Below the pieces are notes generated by a model that worked only from the letters and a program-made list of their open reading frames with translations, ran no database searches and was not told where the DNA came from. A program made the position numbers and the translations under genes. From positions 200,444,565 to 200,508,564 of the forward strand of contig CM060988.1 in assembly GCA_030765065.1 (NCBI GenBank): 64,000 nucleotides of DNA. Direction: 5' to 3'. Positions 56,485 to 64,000 of this stretch are shown here, in pieces. The number at the start of each line of letters is the position of its first letter. Positions within the stretch are counted from its first letter, which is position 1. This stretch comes from Deroplatys truncata. Taxonomy: Eukaryota > Arthropoda > Insecta > Mantodea > Mantidae.

Positions 56485-56815
56485 ATCAAGTTCACAGTTA
56501 TACTACAAGAAACAGTGACGAATACTGAAGGTATAACATTAGCAAATCTGCCAATGAAAAGGATATTAATGTCAAAGGGATTAAATTATATAATAAACTA
56601 CCTAAATTGATTAAAATGTTGACACATATATCAAAATCAAAATTTATATACAAATTAAAAGAATATTTGGTGATTAAATGTGTATATAGCTTAGGTTGAT
56701 TGTAAATTATTTACTGTAACATGTACTACTATATTGTATACTTCTATGTCTTATATATTATCTCTAAGACTTGACGTGTCCAAAATCAAAGTACAAATTG
56801 TTGATAAACTGGATC
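56485..56815 (+). mobile_element. LINE 3' end fragment
   Basis: Plus-strand frames read YTTRNSDEY, then VKGIKLYNKLPKLIKMLTHI and a Lys-rich end, the terminal signature of Jockey/CR1-like reverse transcriptase proteins (YxTRN ... G.K.YNKLP..IK). After the stop comes GGATCAATAAATCATTATTA and a TTA-rich tail. Confidence 0.65.
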
Positions 56816-56857
56816 AATAAATCATTATTATTGTCATCATCATTATTGTTATCGTTA

Positions 56858-56910
<53 letters not shown>
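56858..56910. repeat. TTA microsatellite, probable LINE tail
   Basis: About 17 TTA units, preceded by degenerate ATC/ATT units from 56819. It follows the LINE 3' end directly. Confidence 0.9.
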
Positions 56911-56924
56911 GATTCAGGTGTCAA

Positions 56925-57010
56925 AACATATTTCTTGTGAAATCTCGGTATCGAATTTTTGGGTGGAATACAATACTTCCTGTACTTATTCTACGTAGTA
57001 GAGAAAGTAA
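56925..57010 (+). repeat. Repeat family A, 3' end
   Basis: ATCTCGGTATCGAATTTTTG, GGTGGAATACAATACTTCCT and CTACGTAGTAGAGAAAGTAA, the last 85 bp of the family; a shorter duplicate of GGGGTGGAATACAATAGTTC follows at 57018-57040. Confidence 0.75.
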
Positions 57011-57040
57011 AAAATTTTGGGGGTGGAATACAATAGTTCG

Positions 57041-57041
<1 letters not shown>

Positions 57042-57124
<83 letters not shown>
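57042..57124. repeat. TTA trinucleotide microsatellite
   Basis: About 27 TTA units directly after a family A fragment. It creates a poly-Ile frame with no biological meaning. Confidence 0.98.
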
Positions 57125-57125
<1 letters not shown>

Positions 57126-57849
57126 TCTTTGCTTCCTTTTTTATGTAACTGTAACCTTTTTTGAAGGATTTTCTATCAATAGAAAAACAAATTACTTTGC
57201 AAACTTGAAAATATAAACTAATATATATTTTATGAAATCCAAACAGCCAAAAATAATAAATATTATCATGCACTGTATTATCTCACGTCTTGAGTTCTGA
57301 ATTGTTTCTGTTGGATTCACAGATTTTTGTCACCAGAGTAGGTAAATGTAATGGATGAGAATGGGTCACCAAGCTAGAAAACGAGATTTAGTGCATCAGC
57401 TAAATCAGCTTTACAACTCAGTTAATGCTGCATATTATGCACATGCATACTTCCACTCCTTCTCCCATTGTTTTGCATGTATTCATTTAGACACAAGAGT
57501 CTATGGAATGCTGCATTCACCTAGGAAATGTAGTCAAGGTCTATCAAGAATTACAATCCTGCAATTATTTGGGGATGTGTGCGAGGTGATAAAGTGAACT
57601 CTCTCATTCCTTATCTGGCATGAAGTTAAACGCAACAACTTTCAATAGTGCAAAACTTAAAATTTAAATGTATCGAAAAGGTTGTATGTATTGAAGGTTT
57701 ATCTTAAAGTATAAGACATACTTTGATACACTGAATATCGAGGTCCCATCCCTAGTTATAAAATAAGACTATACTTACAGGCTGCACAGTTATAGTCCAT
57801 TCACCTTTATATGTTATGCTAGAAAGATGAGATGATAAAAATGTCTTAC
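57125..57849. other. Intronic sequence, nothing recognised
   Basis: AT-rich; includes the donor side of exon b. Confidence 0.4.
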
Positions 57850-58049
57850 GTCCTTTGAGAGACACAGGAACTGTGAAAGCTGGGAATGTAACGAAGTTAG
57901 GAGGCCTTCTCGCTGATCGTCCTGTCCCTTCAGACATGTAAGCACTAATGACAGAAACGGCTGATGACTCAGAAGTGATGAACTCCTCTGTACATTGCGT
58001 TCTTTATCTCGATTTTTTGAAGACCAGTTTCCACTCTCCAGAACCTGAC
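57850..58049 (-). CDS. MED12: MED12 exon b
   Basis: A 200-nt exon, phase 1 to 0, with acceptor AATTGTGTAG and donor GTAAGA. It encodes [18 protein letters not shown], then [18 protein letters not shown], then [16 protein letters not shown] and CLSKD. The block from LLSHQPF to LHSQLSQFL is conserved in MED12. An open frame with a Met at 57937 overlaps this exon in another frame and reads into the intron; it is not real. Confidence 0.92.
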
Positions 58050-58137
58050 CTACACAATTTTATATCAAGTTTTATGTATCTTTTATGTAAGAATGTTACT
58101 TAAATGATGAAAATTCCTCAAAACAAATACATCATAA

Positions 58138-58600
58138 AACATATGACATGTTACATTCACATAACTCTCTCTACCCACTATTGTTTACGTTAACTCTTCT
58201 ACAAATTATTCTTCTACCTCTTTTCATTAATAAAAAAAATGCTTATAGAAATTCTTAAGCTATACATTTTGTAGTAGGTACAAGGAGACTGAAGTGATAG
58301 TCAAGTGTTTAAATAAAAGCGCCACTTTATACTGGCCTTGAAATTCCATATATTGAGCATGACTATAAGAAAACCAAAAACAAAGACTATCTCGGAAATA
58401 CTTATGTCACAAAAAAATTATTTGAAATAAACATATCTTTTAATAAGGTCTACATTTTATGAATAGTAACTACTTGTCTATCACTTATGGTTTACCAGTT
58501 ACACAAAATTCATTCAGAATGAAGAAAACTTCACAGGCTATTCACAAAAACTTCAGTATATGTATTTTATTACTCATGCAAATATCTTAAGCATATGATA
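58138..58600 (+). repeat. Repeat family A, 5' two thirds
   Basis: GACATGTTACATTCACATAA then CTCTCTCTACC, then family blocks including TTATGGTTTACCAGTTACAC and GCATATGATATACTG, where it stops. It starts about 90 bp upstream of the acceptor of exon b in gene orientation. Confidence 0.7.
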
Positions 58601-58947
58601 TACTGATTGCTATTTCCACACATGTCATGTGTGGGCCGGGCCTCTTAAGGTTGGAAAGGTAGAATTAAATGCCATAGCCAAATCTTCAGCTTCCATGCAG
58701 TATTAGAGATGGTAAATATTCATTTAGCAGAATTAGGAATGACATTAAATATAAACAAAAGAGACTGGACACAATCCAATAGCACCAAAATAAATAAATC
58801 AAACAGGTAACACAAACTAACTTTTTAGGGTTAATTATAGATAACAATTTCAAATAGAACATTAAACATACCGAAAAGATCTCAAAGAAAGTAAACAGTG
58901 GGATATTGCAGTACAAGTCATGGATGAGGATTGTATACTATGCATTT
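58601..58947. other. Intronic sequence, nothing recognised
   Basis: No recognised repeat; a Leu/Phe-rich frame on the minus strand has no domain signature. Confidence 0.4.
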
Positions 58948-59345
58948 ACACCGAGAGAGCCAATGAACCAAGAACCGGCTGCACTATGTTTTTTCTGTTC
59001 ACATTATCAGTGCTCGTTACCATCTGCAGCTATCATAGAATGGCACAGAAGCAACTATACAACATTTTAAAAACTACTTTTAAAGGCTTTACTTACCAAA
59101 TTTATGAAAGGAGGTGCTGAAACTGGCCACCGTTGACCATACAGTTTTGTCACCTCTTAAGGAAACTATCCATCACTTGCTGTAGTTCACATTGAGAAAT
59201 GCTGGCGATTTACTGACAGATATTTTGTTTTAATTCTTCCAGGGTTAGGGGGTTTGCCTTGTACACTTTGTTTTAACTTATCCCAGAGATAGAAATCAGA
59301 GGGGATTAGGTCGAGGTACCAAGCAGGCTAATTCTATCCTCAAAC

Positions 59346-59530
59346 ACAGTTTCAATTCCCAAAAAGTGGTGGAATCACATACAGGAAACAATTAATAAAA
59401 TACACTTGATGAAAGTGGAGTCAATCTAAACACTCCTACTAGCTTATTATTTATATAATAAATGAGTGAAGCTAGTAAGTGTGTTTAAGTTGACTCCACT
59501 TTCATCAAGTGTATTTTACAGTTTCAATTG
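59346..59530. mobile_element. Hairpin (foldback) element with target duplication
   Basis: Two arms of about 60 bp, AAAATACACTTGATGAAAGT and GGAGTC at the left, GACTCCACTTTCATCAAGTG and TATTTT at the right, around a loop of about 20 bp. A 12-bp direct repeat ACAGTTTCAATT occurs at about 59346 and 59519, which fits a target duplication, leaving about 37 bp of unpaired sequence on the left inside it. Confidence 0.65.
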
Positions 59531-59606
59531 TTCTCATCAAAATATTGGCCCATATGAGCTGTGGCAGAGTCTTGTTGAAAAAATGAAAAATGACACTCCC
59601 TGTCTA

Positions 59607-59906
59607 TTAATTCTCTGAAAAAAAAAATGGCAACATTGTATTCACGTATATAGGGGCGTCAAGTGCTGACTCAAAAAAATTGATCCTATAAACCTTTCTC
59701 TGGTCATGGCACACCAACTTTTTCATCATGGAGGGGTAGGTGCCATGAACAACATTATATTCTTCAAAGTTCCAATAACATACATTTCCATGAAGGTGGA
59801 ACCAAGCCTCATCCGAGAAAAATATTAAATATGGGTCTATTTTGCCATTGTGTATTCTATTGAGACTCCTCACAAAATGTGCGCCTATCACCTGGTTGAA
59901 GAGCAC
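59607..59906 (-). pseudogene. Transposase DDE fragment
   Basis: Encodes DPYLIFFSDEAWFHLHGNVC, then YWNFEEYNVVHG, then KLVCHDQRKVYRINFFESAL, then APIYVNTMLPFFFSEN. FFSDEAWFHLxGxV with the first catalytic Asp and FFE followed by INTxxYxxxLxPF are typical of an insect DDE transposase of the IS630/Tc1/mariner group. Isolated piece of the transposon at 58948. Confidence 0.8.
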
Positions 59907-60239
59907 ATGCCACAGTTATTTTATATGGTTTTAACTTCAACAATTTAGTAGCAGCATTAACAGTAGTAGTACATATTATACGAACATGTCCAAAATTTGA
60001 AAATCAACATAGTCAGGTTGGTATGCCCAGAAATATTTCTGCAGCACTCAATGATGCAACTTTCATCCAGAAAGTAATTATTTTTCTTAAATTAATTAAT
60101 ATATATCAATACATTTAACCAAATTGTAACCTGTATGTATACATAATGTGTAAGTATTATACTGTGACCTAATAATGTAAAAAACTGCACATGAAAGGTC
60201 ATGATAAAACCTAGGAAGGTTAAAACGACCCTAAATAAA

Positions 60240-60440
60240 ACTTTAGGCCTCTTTATCAGGCTTGAGGTTCTTTTATGTGTTGTAAATCTATGACACGGGA
60301 CCAATGAATTTACTTTCCTTCCAAACAAAGCCATGCTAAAGATTTTTATGCCTCCCAAAAAAAACCCATCGTCCTCCACCGAGTTTGAACCTATGACCTC
60401 GGGAACTAGAGGCTAGCATGGCGCCCCTAGACAATGGAGG
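60240..60440 (-). mobile_element. tRNA-derived SINE, 3' truncated
   Basis: On the minus strand: CCATTGTCTAGGGGCGCCAT, then TAGTTCCCGAGGTCATAGGT and TCAAACTCGG (B-box region), then the family body to CTCAAGCCTGATAAAGAGGC, where it stops. It separates the N-terminal and catalytic parts of the transposase. Confidence 0.82.
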
Positions 60441-60651
60441 ACAAAGTAAGAAATACCTGCCTGTAAGTAATTTTCGGAGGATGACTGATGTCATCTAATG
60501 TTTCTACGGTAAGAACCCCTGCTTTTTTAGGTTTCTTAGACTGAACACTTCCTGTGGCCTGAAATTTATTATAAAGTGTATGGATTGTTGTACAGCCTGA
60601 AAATTTCACACCTGGAACCTTTTCGCAAATCATACTTTCACTACTTGACAA
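60427..60651 (-). pseudogene. Transposase N-terminal helix-turn-helix fragment
   Basis: Encodes GCTTIHTLYNKFQATGSVQS, then KKPKKAGVLTVETLDDISHP and KITYRQVFLTLSS. The xHxLYxKFxxTGSV...KKRxR..VLTxETLDDI pattern is the DNA-binding part of the transposase whose DDE piece is at 59607. The frame ends in SINE-adjacent sequence. Confidence 0.75.
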
Positions 60652-60914
60652 GCCGACTGAGTTAATACATATAAATGATAAATAAATACACGCTATGCAA
60701 TAGAAAACATATACTTTGTGACTAAATACAGTACAAAATAATAAATAACTGAACTACACCATATCACTGTCAACTGCATGGCCAGAGCAGAGCAAAGCCG
60801 CATCAGTGGCATGTCCTTGACTGCAGCAGCAGCAGCACAGAGTCATGTGTCCACATGCCAGTGAAAAAACACTGTGCAGCCAGTTCTTAGTTCATTGGCT
60901 CTCTCAGTATATCT

Positions 60915-61127
60915 TAACATAACATATAAATGCTTAAGTAAATTAATAAATTTTGTACATGGACCAGAAAATGTGACGTATTAATGAGAAAATGTATAAC
61001 AAAAAAAAAAGATAACTGAACTAAATATTAATGCACAAAGTTTGGTGCCTAAAACATTTAATACACATCTAGTGAATAACATATAAGTGAGGTTCAAGAA
61101 GCATACTTGTAATTATTCATGATTTAC
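60915..61127. other. Intronic sequence, nothing recognised
   Basis: Holds the donor side of exon a. Confidence 0.4.
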
Positions 61128-61398
61128 CTGCAACTTTGAGGACTCTGCCCTGCACTGCACTTGGTAGTTTAGACACGAGCGGTGCCACCAGCCATATAGA
61201 GCCAGGCTTGCCACCTCGCTTCTCCTCCTTGCCATCTCCACCTCCCCCTACCCCACTGTTAGTTAGCTGGAATACATCAATAGCTGCCTTGGCAACAGTG
61301 TCTAGCCACTGATTGAGTTCTGCTGATCCTGACGGAAACTGAGTGAACATCAGCTGCAGATCCAGCCACGACATTCGTAACGTCCACTGGTCAAGGTT
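61128..61398 (-). CDS. MED12: MED12 exon a (most upstream in window)
   Basis: A 271-nt exon after a TCTGCTTTTCAG acceptor and before a GTAAAT donor, entering in phase 0 and leaving in phase 1. It starts NLDQWTLRMSWLDLQLMF, followed by FPSGSAELNQWLDTVAKA, a recognisable MED12 block upstream of the PQL domain. It contains a Gly/Lys-rich insert (GVGGGGDGKEEKRGG) and ends LPSAVQGRVLKVAG. Earlier exons, including those for the LCEWAV domain, must lie beyond the right edge. Confidence 0.9.
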
Positions 61399-61785
61399 CT
61401 GAAAAGCAGATAATCAATCTTATTTATCCAAAATCAAATACATCATCAACTTTGTAAAGTGTTTTATAACATGTACACACATATGCTTCAATTATATTAA
61501 ATTTAAAAATCTAAGATGCATTTCTGGTGGGATTTTTCCCATCACCGCTGGTTATCGACTGATGTTGCTTCCTGATGCAGTTGGCCTGTGGAGATGTGCT
61601 GCTATCTGGCTTAATTACTGAGAGTCTCATGACATCATCCACTGGCAAGTTTTCAAAGCTCATAATTTTGTCCTGGTTTTTTTTATAGTAAAATCTTTTC
61701 CTGTATGTTGAGTGTTAATGGCTCTTTTATTGTTTCAGTAGCTTGATGTTATGTTGTATATTATGACTTGAAGCAAACAAACTTT
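61399..61785. other. Intronic sequence, possible diverged PLE trace
   Basis: 61600-61700 (GAGTCTCATGACATCATCCA, TTTCAAAGCTCATAATTTTG) vaguely resembles the PLE 3' region at 14660-14710, but too weakly to call. Confidence 0.3.
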
Positions 61786-62136
61786 CAAAGTGTTACATTC
61801 ACATGACTTTCTCTACCCGCTATCGATTATAACTGGGTACACAAATTATTCTTTAGTTTAATCAAGACAAACCTTTGTAAAAACAGCTACATTACGCATT
61901 TTCTTATTGATAGAAATGGAATAGCAATAGTCAAATGTTTAAGTGCTGGACACTGTATGCTGACCTTAAAATTCCATACTCTTTCCATGCAATCATGAAA
62001 AACAACTGAATGTTGACAGGACTTTAAAAGAATGACAAAGTGCTGAAAAATTTTAATTATTAAAAACGGATATCGGAAATAGCTGACCCTACAAAAATAA
62101 AATTATTTTAATTAAACTGTGTGTTTTAAAGAAATC

Positions 62137-62286
62137 TAATTACTTTCTCTACTACGTATAGTAAGTAGGGGAAGTATTGCATTCCACCCAAAAATTCGAT
62201 ACCGAGATTTCACCGGAAATACATGTTTTGAGACCTCCTGAATCCAAAAAAAGCATTTTTGGAAACATGTCCGTGTGTGTGTCTGT

Positions 62287-62327
<41 letters not shown>

Positions 62328-63046
62328 TGTGTGTGTGTCTGTGTGTGTGTGAACAGCATAACTCAAAAACGAACAGTCGGATAAGCACCAAACTTGGTAT
62401 TTAGGTTCAGTATCTTCCAGAGATGCGACACGAAGGTTTTCAAGAAAATCCCCCCACCCCAAACTACCCTTTACATGGAAGATTTTTCGAAAATTTTAAT
62501 TTTCTCAAAAATGGCTCTAACGATTTTGATGAAAATATCATATGTTTAAGATAATGTCATGGGAAATGAAATGTATATCTCGAATTTTCTGGGAATGTCT
62601 CCAAAAGTATTCTTTATTGTGAACAACTTTTGCATAACTGGTAAACCATAAGAGATACACAAAATGTTACTACACAAAAAGTGTAGATCGCGTTAAAATA
62701 CACAACTTATGTCATATACATTTCTTTTGTTGAGTGAACCGTTTTGGAGATATTGCTTGTTATTTCCTTAAATTTTCCAATACTTATACTTTTTCTCAAA
62801 TTCGTTATTCATTTTTTTTATGTCCTGGACATGCAAAGAGAATGGAATGCACCACATAGCAACCAGCGTTAAAATATTTGACTATCGCTTAAAAGCTACC
62901 ATATTCCCCTTGCATCTACAAGAAAATTACCAATAAGATTGACATCTCGATATCTCGATTAACATGAAGCATATGGAGAATAAGCGTTTGTAAAAATAGA
63001 TTGTACAAGAGTAGAGAAAGTCATGTGAGTGTAACACATCAGATTT
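62137..63046 (-). repeat. Repeat family A, full length, nested
   Basis: Reverse orientation copy. It starts on the minus strand at AATCTGATGTGTTACACTCA then CATGACTTTCTCTAC (63040 downward) and ends CGTAGTAGAGAAAGTAAT at 62137. Both ends are preserved, so it defines the family limits (about 910 bp). It contains the GT microsatellite at 62272. Confidence 0.82.
62272..62352 (+). repeat. GT microsatellite within family A
   Basis: About 80 bp of GT repeats with interspersed CTGT units, located at the position where other family A copies have a short ACACACACTTGGAC run (36520-36540). It produces a meaningless His/Thr-rich frame. Confidence 0.95.
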
Positions 63047-63261
63047 TTTTTGTATACTTACATCTATCACTCAACATTTGCCAGTTATACAAGGTCATAC
63101 AAAATTCCTTCCGAATGAAGAGGACTTCACAGGATATTCTCAGAAAATTCAAGATATACGTTTTATATGTCATGTAAATATCTTTGATATATGGTATTTT
63201 AATCAAAATCATTGGAGCCATTTTTCTGAAAATTAAACATTTAAAAAAATCTTCCATGTAA

Positions 63262-63644
63262 AGGCTGGTTCACAACCAACAAGAACAGTAATGAGAACGA
63301 GAAAGTTGAAATACATGTATTCAAATGGGAATGTTTACCCTGACGGGAAGCCTTCCCGGACCCCGGGAACGGGAAAGAAGAGTTGCCCAACTTTTAACTT
63401 TCTCGTTCTCGTTCCCATGCACGGCATATTAGATTCCTATTGTGCATATTAGACTCTTCACTCTAGAGGTTGTTTTAGGCGGCTGTGACATGAAACTGCC
63501 ACTAGTGCTCTCTATAGTCGCAAGCTGGAAACATGAAAGTGGATGGAATTAGTAGTAAATGTGCTTTCTAACCTCATCCCGACACCCACAAATCTAATCA
63601 GCGTTGGTTCCTCTGGTGAAGGGATCATTTGTAGTTTGTTTATA
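63262..63644 (+). repeat. Repeat family B, left half
   Basis: Starts AAGGCTGGTTCACAACCAAC and runs to TTTGTAGTTTGTTTAT, where it is cut by unrelated sequence. Confidence 0.75.
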
Positions 63645-64000
63645 TTGATGCAGTAATTTGTGTCATAAATTATTTAAATGTAAAGAATGATTATAATATG
63701 AATATGCATTTTTATGTGACATTGATTTGAGATATTTGTTGATTGTAATTATTGTTGAGAAGTAAGTTTATATGGCCTTACTGAAACTGACAATAATAGC
63801 GTGCAATAATGCAGCGAGGGGGTGAGCTGTTTATCATTATTAGAGACGAGGAAGTTACGTAATGTTGGCGCGTTTTTCTTTAGAATTTGCTGGAAAATTT
63901 TCCCTAGAGCATATGTATTCATAATTTTCATTGGATATAAAAATAGACGCTAATGTTGGCGCGTTTTATTAGCCAACAGCAGCTCGGTTATAATCTTTAG
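63645..64000. repeat. Possible LTR or other insertion running off the window
   Basis: Unrelated to family B. It has two copies of TAATGTTGGCGCGTTTT (about 63859 and 63950) and a TATA-like GGATATAAAAATAGACGC between them, which would suit an LTR promoter region. The far end is outside the window, so the identity is open. Confidence 0.3.

Larger units (their letters stand above)
58948..60914 (-). mobile_element. Tc1/mariner-type transposon with two nested insertions
   Basis: The ends form an inverted repeat: left CGAGAGAGCCAATGAACCAA then GAACCGGCTGCAC, right GTGCAGCCAGTTCTTAGTTC then ATTGGCTCTCTCAG. TA lies just outside. The minus strand holds an N-terminal helix-turn-helix piece (60651-60427) and a DDE piece (59906-59607) of one transposase. 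A SINE at 60240-60440 and a hairpin element at 59358-59518 have inserted into it. Confidence 0.78.
4179..61398 (-). other. MED12: MED12 gene, 3' half, nine exons in window
   Basis: MED12 is a subunit of the Mediator CDK8 kinase module, which regulates RNA polymerase II transcription in the nucleus; in Drosophila it is kohtalo. Exons lie at 61398-61128, 58049-57850, 54379-54195, 54115-53989, 44324-44166, 43048-42806, 21246-21076, 10638-10431 and 4323-4179. Their phases chain without conflict (0>1, 1>0, 0>2, 2>0, 0>0, 0>0, 0>0, 0>1, 1>2) and every intron is GT-AG. Introns are about 3.1 kb, 3.5 kb, 79 bp, 9.7 kb, 1.1 kb, 21.6 kb, 10.4 kb and 6.1 kb. The encoded stretch covers the region before the PQL (catenin-binding) domain, the PQL domain, and the start of the Gln/Pro-rich tail. 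No promoter, start codon, stop codon or polyadenylation site of this gene is in the window. Confidence 0.9.
61786..63255 (+). repeat. Repeat family A, split by a second copy
   Basis: The 5' part 61786-62136 (GTGTTACATTCACATGACTT, TCTCTACCC, ATTCCATACTCTTTCCATGC) stops at AAAGAAATCTA and resumes at 63055 with CATCTATCACTCAACATTTG, running to about 63255 (AAAATCATTGGAGCCATTTT). The copy between is in reverse orientation. Confidence 0.75.

Noticed and set aside
62136-62462. His/Thr-repeat protein frames
   Set aside because: They are translations of the GT microsatellite inside a family A repeat.

Overview
The window is a piece of an AT-rich, intron-rich animal genome, almost certainly an insect. 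The only host gene I can support is the 3' half of the Mediator kinase-module subunit MED12 (Drosophila kohtalo) on the minus strand. Nine exons (61398 down to 4179) follow one another with consistent splice phases and consensus GT/AG sites and encode about 569 residues. The gene runs off both edges: exons upstream of 61398 lie to the right, and the last exon seen (4323-4179) ends in an open phase-2 donor. The mariner, Tc1-like, DUF4817-type, Penelope-like and tRNA-SINE content and very long introns (up to 21.6 kb) suggest an insect with a large genome, perhaps hemimetabolous. That last point is inference.

Everything else is intronic transposon material. From left to right: transposase fragments, a Penelope-like element (PLE), SINEs and inverted-repeat elements (0-9 kb); a MED12 exon flanked by repeat family A (10-12 kb); a nest of transposons inside transposons (12.0-17.2 kb); another PLE, a short 119-bp satellite array and a satellite-bearing element (17.7-21.0 kb); degenerate mariner, DUF4817 and Tc1 elements and repeat family B (23-30.5 kb); LINE, SINE, family A and inverted PLE copies (31.7-42.3 kb); two exons, then a 3.4-kb array of about 29 monomers of 119 bp (42.8-48.3 kb); mariners (50-53.5 kb); three exons between 54 and 58 kb with a TTAA-flanked element and long TTA microsatellites; a Tc1/mariner-type transposon with nested insertions (58.9-60.9 kb); the most upstream exon (61.1-61.4 kb); and family A, family B and an LTR-like end (61.8-64 kb).

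The most interesting structures are: (1) a dispersed inverted-repeat element whose interior holds a 119-bp monomer present once, once, about five times or about 29 times at four sites, which looks like a satellite expanding inside a mobile element; (2) PLE copies that repeatedly carry an inverted copy of their own end, including a near-palindromic pair of about 790-bp arms with an 11-bp target duplication; (3) a readable insertion history in which a LINE sits in a PLE, which sits with a second LINE in a DNA transposon, each step marked by a target-site duplication; (4) a high-copy repeat whose ends lie within tens of bases of MED12 splice sites. All family names come from reading translated motifs and inverted repeats by eye; no database search was possible.
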